From positions 496,001 to 560,000 of the forward strand of contig NZ_JAPMXC010000001.1 of assembly GCF_026624755.1 (NCBI RefSeq): 64,000 bases of DNA. Direction: 5' to 3'. The notes beneath the pieces are model-generated. The model was not told the DNA's origin and ran no database searches. It was given only the letters and a program-made list of their open reading frames with translations. Below are positions 26,187 to 35,400 of this stretch, piece by piece. Made by a program: the position numbers and the translations under genes. Numbering within the stretch: the first letter of the stretch is position 1; every line of letters starts with the position of its first letter. Source of the DNA: Robbsia betulipollinis. Its GTDB lineage: Bacteria > Pseudomonadota > Gammaproteobacteria > Burkholderiales > Burkholderiaceae.

Positions 26187-27980
26187 ATGCACGTTTTGTC
26201 GATCGATCGTTGTTCTGCCGTAAACCGCGTCGTCCTGGCGGTCTGGACCGCCTTGCTCCTCGGTCTCGCACTCGCCGCCGCCGCGCCCGCCCGGGCCGCG
26301 ACGAACGGCCCGGCGCACGCCGTGACGCCGGTGCAGAGCTGCGAAAACCTGGCGCGCACCGCGTTGGACGATGTGGTCGGCGCGCCCGCCACGCTCACCA
26401 CGAAACAGCTGACCACGCCTCAAGGCGCGTTCTGCGAGGTCAGCGGCAACATCGCGCCCACCATCGGTTTCAAGCTCGACCTGCCAATCTCGAAATGGCG
26501 GGGACGCTACCTGCAGGCCGGTTGCGGCGGGCTGTGCGGATCGATCAACGCCAGCATCGGCAACGCCGGTTCGTGCCGCCCGGCGCTCGACGGCGAATTC
26601 GCCGTCGCCGCTACCGATATGGGCCACACCGCAGCGATGGGCAGTGCCGACGAATCCGCCTTCGCCGCCGATCCGCAAAAACGCATCGACTTCGCCTATC
26701 GCGCGAATCACGTCACCGCGCTCGCCGCCAAGGCCTTGATCCGGGCGTTCTACGGCGTGCCCGCGCGCTACGCCTACTTCTCCGGCTGCTCCGACGGCGG
26801 CCGCGAGGCGCTCATGGAAGCGCAGCGCTATCCGGACGATTTCGACGGCATCTCGGCCGGCGCGCCCGCCATGCTGTTCCAGATACAAAATTCCTTTTTC
26901 CATGCGTGGAGCGTGGCCGCCAACCTGCGCGCCGACGGCAGTCCCATCCTGCTCGTGCCGAAGCTTGCCGTGCTGCACCGCGCCGTGATCGCGCACTGCG
27001 ACATGCTCGACGGCGTGAAGGACGGGCTCCTCAGCGACCCGCGCGCCTGCCGCGTGCAGCCGGAATGGGTGGCATGCCGGGCGAACGCCGGCAACACGGC
27101 GAACTGTCTCACCACCGAGGAATGGGGCGCCGCGCGCAAGATGTATGAAGGCCCGACCGATGCCGCCGGGCACCGCTTCCTGCCGGGCGGTCTCGAACCC
27201 GGTTCCGAGCTGATGTGGACGTCGTTCGTGCCCGCCAAAGCCGGCGCGCCCGTCATGTCGGCGGCCTTGTTCAAGAGCATGGTGCCGGTGGTCAGCCTCG
27301 CCCCCACGCCCGCCGAATCGGACCCGCGCACGTTCCCGTTCACCACGGCCGAGTTCGACCACCTGCAAGCCCTGCACGGGCTCAACGATGCCACCGATCC
27401 CGACCTGCGCGGGTTCGCTTCCCATGGCGGCAAGCTGCTCATGTGGCAGGGATGGGCCGACTTCTCGATCGCGCCGGCAATTTCCGTCGCGTACTATCGG
27501 GCCGTCCAGGCGCAAATGGGCGTGGCTCCCACCGACCGTTTCCTGCGCCTCTTCATGATTCCCGGCGTGGGACACTGCGGCGGCGGCGATGGCTTTACGC
27601 AAATCGACACGCTGAGCCCCTTGATCGCGTGGGTCGAAAACGCCAGGGCGCCGGCCCAACTCGTCGCCGATCGCGTCGCACAACGCGGGAACGGCCCGAT
27701 GGGAGGCAGCGACGGCCGCGGCGGCGGCATGGGGAAAATGGCCGAGCGTCCGCCGGTCGCCACGCCGAACCAGCCCGCGCTCGCAAGCCGGCCCATCTAC
27801 CCCTTCCCGGCGATCGCGCATTACGTCGGGCACGGCGACCCCGATCTGGCATCGAGTTACCGCCCGGGCCCCGGTCCGGTGGTGGAGCCGGCGACGATCG
27901 ATTGGTATGGCCGGTTCATGCTCGCCCCGGGCTTCCAGAAGCCCTACACCGTACGCGACCTCTCCGGAAACGCACCGTAA
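26187..27980 (+). CDS. Secreted tannase/feruloyl esterase family protein
   Basis: A 597-residue protein with a signal peptide (hydrophobic core about 16-32, ending near ARAA). It carries the full CS-D-HC constellation of the tannase family: Cys201-Ser202 in FSGCSDGG, Asp425 in WQGWADFS and His463-Cys464 in PGVGHCGG. A calcium-loop-like segment DGVKDG is near 275. It should hydrolyse esters of plant phenolic acids (gallate, ferulate, chlorogenate) or similar aromatic esters in the periplasm or outside the cell. An in-frame TTG at 26166 is less likely as start. It stands alone, with no linked phenolic-acid pathway. Confidence 0.85.
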   Translation: MHVLSIDRCSAVNRVVLAVWTALLLGLALAAAAPARAATNGPAHAVTPVQSCENLARTALDDVVGAPATLTTKQLTTPQGAFCEVSGNIAPTIGFKLDLPISKWRGRYLQAGCGGLCGSINASIGNAGSCRPALDGEFAVAATDMGHTAAMGSADESAFAADPQKRIDFAYRANHVTALAAKALIRAFYGVPARYAYFSGCSDGGREALMEAQRYPDDFDGISAGAPAMLFQIQNSFFHAWSVAANLRADGSPILLVPKLAVLHRAVIAHCDMLDGVKDGLLSDPRACRVQPEWVACRANAGNTANCLTTEEWGAARKMYEGPTDAAGHRFLPGGLEPGSELMWTSFVPAKAGAPVMSAALFKSMVPVVSLAPTPAESDPRTFPFTTAEFDHLQALHGLNDATDPDLRGFASHGGKLLMWQGWADFSIAPAISVAYYRAVQAQMGVAPTDRFLRLFMIPGVGHCGGGDGFTQIDTLSPLIAWVENARAPAQLVADRVAQRGNGPMGGSDGRGGGMGKMAERPPVATPNQPALASRPIYPFPAIAHYVGHGDPDLASSYRPGPGPVVEPATIDWYGRFMLAPGFQKPYTVRDLSGNAP

Positions 27981-28060
27981 GCGGCGCGAAATCGGTCGTC
28001 AGCCGGGCCGCCGATCGACATCCCCCGTCGACGGCGGCCCCGAACCGTGCTCATGCAGGA

Positions 28061-28612
28061 TCACTGCGCAGCGTCATTGCGCACGCGCGACATCACATAA
28101 TCCATCGCCGCCAGCAGCACCGCCGACACCACGAACGTGATGTGGATCGCGATGCCCCAGGTCATCGTCCGGTTGCTGACCTGCTCGATCGTCAAAAAAT
28201 ATTTGAGCAGCTCGATCGCCGAGATGGCCACGATCGACGCCATCAATTTCAGTTTCAGATCGCCGAACCCCACATGCCCGATCCAGTCGGGCGTGTCCTC
28301 ATGACCGTCCAGCTCCAGCTTCGACACGAAATTCTGATATCCGCCGAAGACGATCATCAACAGCAGATTCGCCATCAGGGACAGGTCGATCAGACCCAGG
28401 ATGCCGAGGATCGTGTTCTCGACGCTGATGGAGACGATATGCTTGGCCATCTCCCACGCTTCCTGTCCGAACTTGAACAGGATCAACAGCAGGCTCAACG
28501 ACAAACCGATGTAGATGGGCGCGAGGATCCAGCGGCTTGCGAACAGGCCCTGCTCGATCAGATGCTCGACCGGATTTTCCGGCCGGCCTTGGGTCTTTTC
28601 CTGCGGGGTCAT
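28061..28612 (-). CDS. YqhA family (UPF0114) membrane protein
   Basis: A 183-residue inner-membrane protein with about four hydrophobic segments (ASRWILAPIYIGLSLSLLLILF, ILGLIDLSLMANLLLMIVFGGY, LMASIVAISAIELLKYF, IHITFVVSAVLLAAMDYVM). The order and the ENPVEHLIEQGLFASRW start are those of the UPF0114/TIGR00645 family. Its function is unknown; it is often linked with membrane stress or ion homeostasis. The ATG at 28612 is chosen on homology; the open frame upstream of it is not family-like. It is divergent from an amino acid permease gene. Confidence 0.88.
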   Translation of the reverse strand: MTPQEKTQGRPENPVEHLIEQGLFASRWILAPIYIGLSLSLLLILFKFGQEAWEMAKHIVSISVENTILGILGLIDLSLMANLLLMIVFGGYQNFVSKLELDGHEDTPDWIGHVGFGDLKLKLMASIVAISAIELLKYFLTIEQVSNRTMTWGIAIHITFVVSAVLLAAMDYVMSRVRNDAAQ

Positions 28613-28778
28613 TGCCTTTTCCTGTGATGTCCGGCGTCGCCGTGTAACGGTATGGCGCATGATAAAGCGAATTGTAAGGTGGCGGCGCGAGCCAGGGTAA
28701 TCGTGGTGTGCCAACGACGCCGAATTCTTTCCCGCGTCATTTCGGCGGGCGTATGCTGCATCGAACGAGACGGGCAAT

Positions 28779-28805
28779 ACCGGGGCAACACCGGGGCAAC
28801 ACCGG
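28779..28805. repeat. 11-base tandem repeat ACCGGGGCAAC x2.5
   Basis: Two exact copies of ACCGGGGCAAC and a partial third (ACCGG) lie 50 bases upstream of the APC permease start, in the gap between divergent genes. Confidence 0.85.
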
Positions 28806-28854
28806 CCCGGCACCGCCGCACCGCGACGGCATCGTCGATTTCCAGGAGAACGCC

Positions 28855-30336
28855 TTGACAGAGCATTCCGGAATCAGCGCACGCAAGAGCGTGGCGGATA
28901 TCGTCGACGGTGCCCACGGAGTACGGGGCGGCGGTCAGCCGATGACGAAAACCCTCGGCGCGACCAGTATCACCGCGATGGGCATCGGCGCGATCGTCGG
29001 CGCCGGCATTTTCGTGCTGACCGGCACCGCGGCGGCGCGCTACGCCGGGCCGGCCATCATGTTGTCCTTCGTCCTCGGCGGCGTCGCCTGCGCGTTCGTC
29101 GGCCTCTGCTACGCCGAACTCGCCGCGCTGATTCCCGTGAGCGGCAGCAGCTACACCTATACCTACGCGACGCTCGGCGAACTGTTCGCCTGGATGATCG
29201 GCTGGGACCTGATCCTGGAATACGCGATGGGCGGCGCGACGGTCGCCGTCGGCTGGTCCGGCTATGTCGTCAGCGTGCTGAAAAACGTGGGGGTCACGCT
29301 GCCGCCCGTCTTCACCGCGGCGCCCGGCACCGCCATCGTGCTGGACGGCGGCGCGCACGCCACCGCCCTGCTCAATCTCCCCGCCGCCGCGATCGTCCTC
29401 CTGCTGACCGGACTGTTGATGCTGGGCACCAGCGAATCCGCGAAGCTGAACAACGTCATGGTCGCCGTCAAACTCGTGGTCGTGGTGGCCTTCATCGCGC
29501 TGGGCGCATTTTCGGTACGGCGCATCAACTGGACGCCATTCATTCCGCCGAACACCGGCACCTTCGGTCATTTCGGCTGGAGCGGCATCCTGCGCGGCGC
29601 CTCGGTCGTATTCTTCGCGTTCATCGGCTTCGATGCGGTCTCCACCGCCGCGCAGGAAGCGAAGCGTCCGCAGCGCGACATGCCGATCGGCATCCTGGGT
29701 TCGCTGGTGATCTGCACCGTCCTGTATATCGCCGTCGCCGCGGTGCTCACCGGGCTCGTGCCGTACGCACGGTTGAACGTCGCCGATCCGATCGCCAAGG
29801 GCGTGGACGTCATCGGCTTGCCGTGGTTCTCTATCCTGATCAAGCTCGGCGCGCTGACCGGCCTGACCACGGTGATCCTGGTGCTGCTCTACGGCCAGAG
29901 CCGCATCTTCTACACGATGGCGCACGACGGCTTGCTGCCCGCGGTGTTCGCGCGCATCCATCCGCGCCTGCGCACGCCGTATCTGAGCCAGGCGATGATC
30001 GGCGTGGTGGTCGCGATCGTCGCCGCGCTGGTGCCGATCGGCATTCTCGGCGAGATGGTCAGCATCGGCACCCTGTTCGCCTTCACGCTGGTATGCGCGG
30101 CGGTCATCTATCTGCGCCGCAGCGAGCGCAACCGGCCGCGCCCGTTCCGCGTGCCCGCCGTGCCGGTGGTGCCGATCCTCGGTATCCTGTTCTGTCTGCT
30201 CCTGATGTTCGGCCTGCCGCTCGCAACCTGGGCGCGGCTGGTGATCTGGCTGGTTCTCGGTTTGGCGGTGTATTTCTCGTATGGACGGCACCATTCGGCG
30301 TTGCGCGGCAAGGAGCATCCGGCGAAGGTGCGTTGA
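28855..30336 (+). CDS. APC-family cationic amino acid permease
   Basis: A 493-residue permease with about 12 helices. The APC hallmark TSITAMGIGAIVGAGIFVLTGTAA is near the N-terminus, and EAKRPQRDMPIGILGSL matches the cytoplasmic loop of CAT/YhdG-type carriers. The start is a TTG with AGGAG six bases upstream. The frame is open 49 codons further, but the upstream part is Arg/Pro/His-rich and includes a tandem repeat. It probably imports basic or general amino acids by proton coupling. No metabolic partner is adjacent. Confidence 0.87.
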   Translation: MTEHSGISARKSVADIVDGAHGVRGGGQPMTKTLGATSITAMGIGAIVGAGIFVLTGTAAARYAGPAIMLSFVLGGVACAFVGLCYAELAALIPVSGSSYTYTYATLGELFAWMIGWDLILEYAMGGATVAVGWSGYVVSVLKNVGVTLPPVFTAAPGTAIVLDGGAHATALLNLPAAAIVLLLTGLLMLGTSESAKLNNVMVAVKLVVVVAFIALGAFSVRRINWTPFIPPNTGTFGHFGWSGILRGASVVFFAFIGFDAVSTAAQEAKRPQRDMPIGILGSLVICTVLYIAVAAVLTGLVPYARLNVADPIAKGVDVIGLPWFSILIKLGALTGLTTVILVLLYGQSRIFYTMAHDGLLPAVFARIHPRLRTPYLSQAMIGVVVAIVAALVPIGILGEMVSIGTLFAFTLVCAAVIYLRRSERNRPRPFRVPAVPVVPILGILFCLLLMFGLPLATWARLVIWLVLGLAVYFSYGRHHSALRGKEHPAKVR

Positions 30337-30539
30337 AGATGGATTGAAGATCCGTCGGCCCGCATGCACGGCATGGCGATCTTCGACGTTATCGAGAACA
30401 GCGTCGAATCCACCGGTCGTTCTCGACCGTCCGCTCATCCATGGCGCCATCGCCGGTATTGACGGTACCGCGCGGCTCGATCAACAGCGGTTTGACCCCT
30501 GGTTTTTTCCGGGATTTGCCCGTTGCTTCCAGACTCTCC

Positions 30540-31106
30540 ATGCCACCATTCAAGCCGGTCACGCTCGAAACGCCCCGTTTGACTCTCCGTCCGTTGCAGG
30601 ACGACGATGCGCAGGCGCTGTTCGCCATCTGGTCGGACGTGGAGGCGATGCGCTATTTTTCGTTTCCGGCGATGCATTCGCTGGATCAGGCGGTGGATCG
30701 CATCGCGCGCCAATCGAACGCCGCGGCCGACCAACAGCATCTCATTTGCGTGCTGGTGTTGCGGACCACCGGCGAAGTGATGGGCGACTGCGCGTTGAGC
30801 CGTATGGACGTGCCCAACCGGCACGCAGAGATCGGTTTTTGCCTGCAACGCCTGCATTGGGGGCAAGGCTACATGCATGAGGCCGCTTCGGCACTGCTCA
30901 CGCACGCGTTCGACACCCTGCATCTGCACAGAATCGAAGCGGATATCGATCCACGCAATACCGCTTCGGCGCGTCTTCTCGAACGGCTTGGCTTCATTCG
31001 TGAAGGACTGCTGCGCGAGCGCTGGCGGGTTGGCGGCGAAGTATCGGACAGCGCGTTGTACGGGTTGCTGGCGAGCGATGGGCGTTCGCCGGCGCGCTTC
31101 GTTTGA
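30540..31106 (+). CDS. GNAT N-acetyltransferase (RimJ/RimL type)
   Basis: A 188-residue acetyltransferase with TPRLTLRPLQDDDAQALFAIWSD at the start, HAEIGFCLQRLHWGQGYMHEAASALLTHAF (acetyl-CoA site around QRLHWGQGYM) and NTASARLLERLGFIREGLLRERW, the usual C-terminal half of the RimL group. It acetylates an amine, perhaps a protein N-terminus; the substrate is unknown. The ATG at 30540 gives the standard start. The 203 bases before it, after the permease, show no site I can name. Confidence 0.85.
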   Translation: MPPFKPVTLETPRLTLRPLQDDDAQALFAIWSDVEAMRYFSFPAMHSLDQAVDRIARQSNAAADQQHLICVLVLRTTGEVMGDCALSRMDVPNRHAEIGFCLQRLHWGQGYMHEAASALLTHAFDTLHLHRIEADIDPRNTASARLLERLGFIREGLLRERWRVGGEVSDSALYGLLASDGRSPARFV

Positions 31107-31131
31107 GCGGGACGACCTTCACATTGACATC

Positions 31132-31983
31132 GTGCAAATAACCACATTCGACACGGCACTCGCCATGGAAGAGATGGATGCGTGTCACCTCGCCCGGCAA
31201 GCCGCCACCCATGCGCATCTTTACCCTGGCCAGAAAGCCGTTTCGATCGATATCGCCGGCGGGACCGCGATGCTTACGGAAACACGTTACGGCCGAAAGC
31301 TGAATCACGTCGCCGGTGCGGGAATGCTGTCCCCGTTCGATCATGACCGGATCGCTCGTCTGGAGCGACAGTACGAAGCGATCGGACTACGGGCTGAGTT
31401 CGACCTGTGCCCTCATGTGAAACCGGACTGCCTCGCGGTGCTGGCACGCCGGTGCTATACCGTCAACGCCTTTTCCAACAGCTATGCGTTGACGCTGGCC
31501 GCGCTGCCCGCGACACCGGCCATGCCGAATGGGTTCGCGGCGCGCCTCGTCGATGGCGAAGAAGCCAGGGCGCAATGGATAAAGACATCGGTTGCCGCGT
31601 TTTCGCATGTCGACACGGGGAGGTCGGTCGCATTGGCAGAGATCCTTGCGCGCAACGCGGCGCATCGGTTAGACACGATCTTGCGCATGCTCGACATCGA
31701 CGGCGCGCCCGCCGGCAGCGCCGCGATGGCTATTTTCGATACATCCCTCGGCAAAACGGCTCACCTGTATATCGCGGGAACGCTGCCCGAATTCAGAAAA
31801 CGAGGCGTTCAAGCCGCTTTGCTGCACGCGCGCTTGCAGCAGGCACGCGACATGGGATGTGTGCTTGCGACGCTTACCGCCCGGCCGCATAACGGCAGCG
31901 CGCGAAACGCAGAGCGTGCGGGCTTCACCCTCGCCTACACCAAACCGACCTTCGTCGCACCGGACCGCCGGAGTCCGCATTAA
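31132..31983 (+). CDS. GNAT family N-acetyltransferase
   Basis: A protein of about 283 residues whose C-terminal third is a GNAT domain: TAHLYIAGTLPEFRKRGVQAALLHARLQQARDMG carries the acetyl-CoA pyrophosphate loop, followed by NGSARNAERAGFTLAYTK. The N-terminal half resembles a second, degenerate GNAT-like domain. The start is uncertain: GTG at 31132 or ATG at 31165, neither with a strong ribosome site. It follows the RimL-type gene after 25 bases and overlaps the end of the convergent CPBP gene by four bases. Confidence 0.78.
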   Translation: MQITTFDTALAMEEMDACHLARQAATHAHLYPGQKAVSIDIAGGTAMLTETRYGRKLNHVAGAGMLSPFDHDRIARLERQYEAIGLRAEFDLCPHVKPDCLAVLARRCYTVNAFSNSYALTLAALPATPAMPNGFAARLVDGEEARAQWIKTSVAAFSHVDTGRSVALAEILARNAAHRLDTILRMLDIDGAPAGSAAMAIFDTSLGKTAHLYIAGTLPEFRKRGVQAALLHARLQQARDMGCVLATLTARPHNGSARNAERAGFTLAYTKPTFVAPDRRSPH

Positions 31984-32723
31984 ACAAGCGTCGCCACGAG
32001 GTTCGCCAGATTATGCGCGATCACCGGAAGGAGAATCGAACCGCTATTCACCGTCAAGAGTGCCAGGCCCGCGCCGACCGTTCCGGCAATCGCGAGAGTG
32101 GCGATGTCGAAGTGCATGTGCAACGCGGCGTCGACATGCAGTGCATGAACCAGACCGAACAGCATCGCGCTGGCCGATATGGGCCCCGCTACCCTCCAGA
32201 ACGCCCGCCCCCCCTTCCCGCATGGCTTCCCGTCTGCCGCCGCGAGTACGTACCTGAGAAAGGCGGCGCGAAAAACGGCCTCTTCGTCGATCCCGGGTAA
32301 TGTGGCTTCGTACGCGAGCAGCGCCCGATCGGTCGGCGGTCGACCGCCCTCGCTATCCAATAGCGAAACAGCGACGGAAAACAGCAGCAACAAAAGAACG
32401 ATGCCAAGGCTTTGCCAGAGGGTCCCTTCTTTCTGCCTGAACGTCATGAATTCGCGCGCCGGATCGCTGCGTTTCCGGGACAGAATGATCGTGTAGACAC
32501 CGACGATGCTGAACAGCTTGCCGCTCCAATTGACATGGCCCAGGTACAGCACGGGAAAAACGAAAGGAAGGGAAAGGAGAAAAACACTCAAGGCGAAAAC
32601 AGCGAATGCCGCCGCCAGATACCGGTATTGAATTCTCGATACCGGCCAACTCGACAGAAAGGTCCACGGCGCGGTGATCAGCATCGCCGAGGCTGTCGAC
32701 AGGTACGAAGATAGCGCGTGCAT
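31980..32723 (-). CDS. CPBP-family intramembrane protease homologue
   Basis: A 247-residue membrane protein with about seven hydrophobic segments. The CPBP (CAAX protease/bacteriocin-processing, Abi) motifs are present in order: EEAVFR in GIDEEAVFRAAFLRY, FGLVH in SASAMLFGLVHAL, and LPVIAHNLANL at the C-terminus. These give the two Glu and two His expected at the active site. Roles in this family range from protein processing to bacteriocin immunity; none is indicated here. The ATG at 32723 is chosen; the open frame before it is not hydrophobic. Confidence 0.82.
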   Translation of the reverse strand: MHALSSYLSTASAMLITAPWTFLSSWPVSRIQYRYLAAAFAVFALSVFLLSLPFVFPVLYLGHVNWSGKLFSIVGVYTIILSRKRSDPAREFMTFRQKEGTLWQSLGIVLLLLLFSVAVSLLDSEGGRPPTDRALLAYEATLPGIDEEAVFRAAFLRYVLAAADGKPCGKGGRAFWRVAGPISASAMLFGLVHALHVDAALHMHFDIATLAIAGTVGAGLALLTVNSGSILLPVIAHNLANLVATLV

Positions 32724-32822
32724 GTGGTATTTTTCTGAGCGATCGTGACATAAACGGATGCAGCGCATGCCATTGCGCCAGCAGGTCCGCGATGCACCCG
32801 TTGAACGCACAGCTAGCGCGCT

Positions 32823-33308
32823 CTACTTACATACCGCCGCCCGAACGCCTGCATTGGCTTCGAATTTTGCACGATGGGTGGAAAAAAACGTTCGTACGTT
32901 GCGGACATTCGTGGCGCTTTTGAACAGCCGCCGTGCAAGTTCGTCGTATTCGTTCATGTCCGTCATCTCGACGACGAGCACGAAATCAGGGCCTGGCGAA
33001 ACGCGATAGCACTGCGTCACGGCGCGCTCAGCGCAAATGTAGGATTCGAACGCGCCCAGGTCCTCCATGCTTTGCCGGTCGAGACTGACCTCGACGATCG
33101 CCGTCAGCGTCCGGCCCAGCCTGGCGGCATCGAGGACCGCAATCTCCCGTTGAATCACGCCCGCTTTCCTGAGGCCGCGGACCCGGCGCAGGCAAGTGGC
33201 CGGCGACGCATGGACGCGTGCGGCCAATTCGAGATTGGAAAGCGATGAATCGCATTGCAGTATGCCGAGAATTCTCATATCCAGTTCGTCCAAATAAATT
33301 CCCGGCAT
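32823..33308 (-). CDS. Lrp/AsnC family transcriptional regulator
   Basis: A 161-residue Lrp-type regulator. The helix-turn-helix (LDELDMRILGILQCDSSLSNLELAARVHASPATCLRRVRGLRKAG) precedes a RAM ligand domain (CYRVSPGPDFVLVVEMTDMNEY). GGAGAAAGG lies upstream of the ATG at 33308, which decides that start; an in-frame ATG at 33356 lies beyond the candidate operator at 33337. It is divergent from glmS, with two copies of one palindrome in the gap, so it probably regulates itself and glmS. Confidence 0.88.
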   Translation of the reverse strand: MPGIYLDELDMRILGILQCDSSLSNLELAARVHASPATCLRRVRGLRKAGVIQREIAVLDAARLGRTLTAIVEVSLDRQSMEDLGAFESYICAERAVTQCYRVSPGPDFVLVVEMTDMNEYDELARRLFKSATNVRNVRTFFSTHRAKFEANAGVRAAVCK

Positions 33309-33336
33309 CCTTTCTCCGCGGCGCGTCTCATCCCGT

Positions 33337-33353
33337 ATGAAATTAAATTTCAT
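33337..33353. promoter_or_regulatory. Candidate Lrp-type operator, copy 1
   Basis: A perfect inverted repeat ATGAAAT-TAA-ATTTCAT between the divergent Lrp-type gene and glmS. AT-rich, dyad-symmetric 15-17 base sites are usual for Lrp/AsnC proteins. A second, near-identical copy lies 59 bases downstream. Confidence 0.6.
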
Positions 33354-33395
33354 CATAAATAAATGATGTCGTCAAATTCCAAATTACCCGGAAAA

Positions 33396-33412
33396 ATGAA
33401 GATTAATTTCAT
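33396..33412. promoter_or_regulatory. Candidate Lrp-type operator, copy 2
   Basis: ATGAAGATTAATTTCAT, the same length and outer bases as copy 1 (ATGAA...TTTCAT), 60 bases before the glmS ATG. Two sites on this spacing could support the octamer or looped binding typical of Lrp proteins. Confidence 0.55.
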
Positions 33413-33471
33413 AACCCGCCCGTTACCATCGTCTCACGCTTTCCCATCAAGCCCAGGCGCGGAGAAATGCC

Positions 33472-35301
33472 ATGTGTGGAATTGTCGGCGCAGTCGCGCA
33501 ACGCGATGTCCTGCCCATTTTGATCGATGGCCTCAGGCGCCTGGAGTATCGCGGCTACGATTCATGCGGCGTCGCGTTCCATCACGACCGGCGGCTGCTG
33601 CGCGCCCGCTGCGTCGAGCGTGTCGCGAAATTGCAGGACGACATCACCTGCCTGGGCGCGCCGGCTTACGCCGGCATCGCGCATACCCGTTGGGCGACGC
33701 ACGGCAAGCCCATCGCCGAAAACGCCCATCCGCATTTTTCGCCAAACGCCGACGTTCCCCGCATCGCCCTTTCCCATAATGGCATCATCGAGAATCACGA
33801 AACATTGCGCACGATGCTGGAACGATACGGGTACGTGTTTTCCAGTCAGACCGATAGCGAAGTCATCGCCCACCTGATCGATCATCTGTACGACGGCGAT
33901 CTCTTCGAGGCGGTGCGGGAAGCCGTCGGGCAACTGGAGGGAAGTTACGCCATCGCCGTGCTGTGTCGCGACGAACCGCATCGTCTCGTGGGGGCCCGCG
34001 ACGGGATGCCGCTTGTCGTCGGGGTCGGCGAGGGCGAGCATTGCCTGGCCTCCGACGCCATCGCCTTGTCCAACGTCACCGATCGGATCGTGTATCTGGA
34101 AAATGGCGATGTCGTCGATGTCCAGCTTTATCGCCACTGGATCGTCGACGCGGAAGGCCACCGCGTGGAACGCCCGGTCCATACGGTCGCCCTGCATGGC
34201 GGTGCGGCGGACCTGGGCCCGTACCGCTATTACATGCAGAAGGAGATCTTCGAACAGCCGCGTGCGGTAGTCGATACCTTGCAGGACGTCACATCGATCA
34301 TGCCCGAACTGTTCGGAGACAACGGGTGGCGCGTCCTGAACGCGGTGGATTCCGTGCTCCTCCTCGCATGCGGCGGCAGCTACCACGCCGCGTTGACGGC
34401 GAAATACTGGATCGAAAGTCTCGCCCGGCTTCCCGTGAGCGTCGAGATCGCCAGCGAGTACCGTTATCGGGATGGCGTGCCGAACGCGAAAACGCTGGTT
34501 GTCGCCGTTTCGCAAAGCGGCGAAACGGCGGACGTGCTCGGTGCGTTGCAGGTGGCGAAGCGACAAGGCATGCACCACACCCTGGCGATATGCAATGTTC
34601 CGACCAGCGCGCTGGCACGCGAATGTTCGCTGACCTTCTTCACGCGTGCCGGCGTGGAAATAGGCGTGGCCTCGACCAAGGCCTTCACGACCCAGCTCGT
34701 GGCGCTGTTTCTGCTCGCGTTGACGCTGGCGCAGTGCCGCCGCCGTCTGTCCGAACAGGACGAGCAGCGGCACCTGCTCGCGCTGCGGCATCTGCCCGAC
34801 GCGATGACCCGGGTGCTGGCGCTGGAACCACAGATCGTCGCGTGGGCGGAGCAATTGACACGCAGGCAGGACATCCTGTTTCTCGGGCGCGGCATGCATT
34901 ATCCGATTGCGATGGAAGGTGCGTTGAAGATGAAGGAAATCGCGTACATCCATGCCGAGGCCTATGCCGCCGGGGAGTTGAAGCACGGCCCGCTCGCGCT
35001 GGTGAGCGACGAGATGCCGGTGGTGGCCGTCGCGCCCAACGATCGTCTGCTGGAAAAACTCAAGTCGAACATGCACGAGGTCAGCGCCCGCAGCGGGAAA
35101 CTGTATGTGTTCGCCGACATCGACTGCCGCATCATGTCGGGCCCCGCCATCGAGGTCATCCGTCTCACCGAACATCATGGTCTGCTCTCGCCCATCCTGC
35201 ACACGATCCCGATGCAGCTGCTGGCGTTTCATGCGGCGCTTGCCCGCGGCACGGATATCGACAAGCCGCGCAACCTGGCGAAATCGGTGACGGTCGAGTG
35301 A
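33472..35301 (+). CDS. glmS: Glutamine--fructose-6-phosphate aminotransferase (isomerizing)
   Basis: A 609-residue enzyme making glucosamine-6-phosphate for cell wall and lipid A synthesis. The N-terminal Ntn glutaminase domain starts [10 protein letters not shown] with the nucleophile Cys2 and has [10 protein letters not shown] and the [10 protein letters not shown] loop. Two SIS sugar isomerase domains follow ([60 protein letters not shown]), ending with AKSVTVE. The length is that of full GlmS. It is divergent from an Lrp-type gene, so it may be a nutrient-regulated copy; whether a second glmS exists cannot be seen here. Confidence 0.95.
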   Translation: MCGIVGAVAQRDVLPILIDGLRRLEYRGYDSCGVAFHHDRRLLRARCVERVAKLQDDITCLGAPAYAGIAHTRWATHGKPIAENAHPHFSPNADVPRIALSHNGIIENHETLRTMLERYGYVFSSQTDSEVIAHLIDHLYDGDLFEAVREAVGQLEGSYAIAVLCRDEPHRLVGARDGMPLVVGVGEGEHCLASDAIALSNVTDRIVYLENGDVVDVQLYRHWIVDAEGHRVERPVHTVALHGGAADLGPYRYYMQKEIFEQPRAVVDTLQDVTSIMPELFGDNGWRVLNAVDSVLLLACGGSYHAALTAKYWIESLARLPVSVEIASEYRYRDGVPNAKTLVVAVSQSGETADVLGALQVAKRQGMHHTLAICNVPTSALARECSLTFFTRAGVEIGVASTKAFTTQLVALFLLALTLAQCRRRLSEQDEQRHLLALRHLPDAMTRVLALEPQIVAWAEQLTRRQDILFLGRGMHYPIAMEGALKMKEIAYIHAEAYAAGELKHGPLALVSDEMPVVAVAPNDRLLEKLKSNMHEVSARSGKLYVFADIDCRIMSGPAIEVIRLTEHHGLLSPILHTIPMQLLAFHAALARGTDIDKPRNLAKSVTVE

Positions 35302-35400
35302 AGGGCGTTGGATGGGAGTCGCCGGCTCGCGGGTGGGGAGGTCCGCATTCCCGCCGCCATCCTATACACTGATCGTGTTCTCCCCCTCGCCTCCGCCCCC

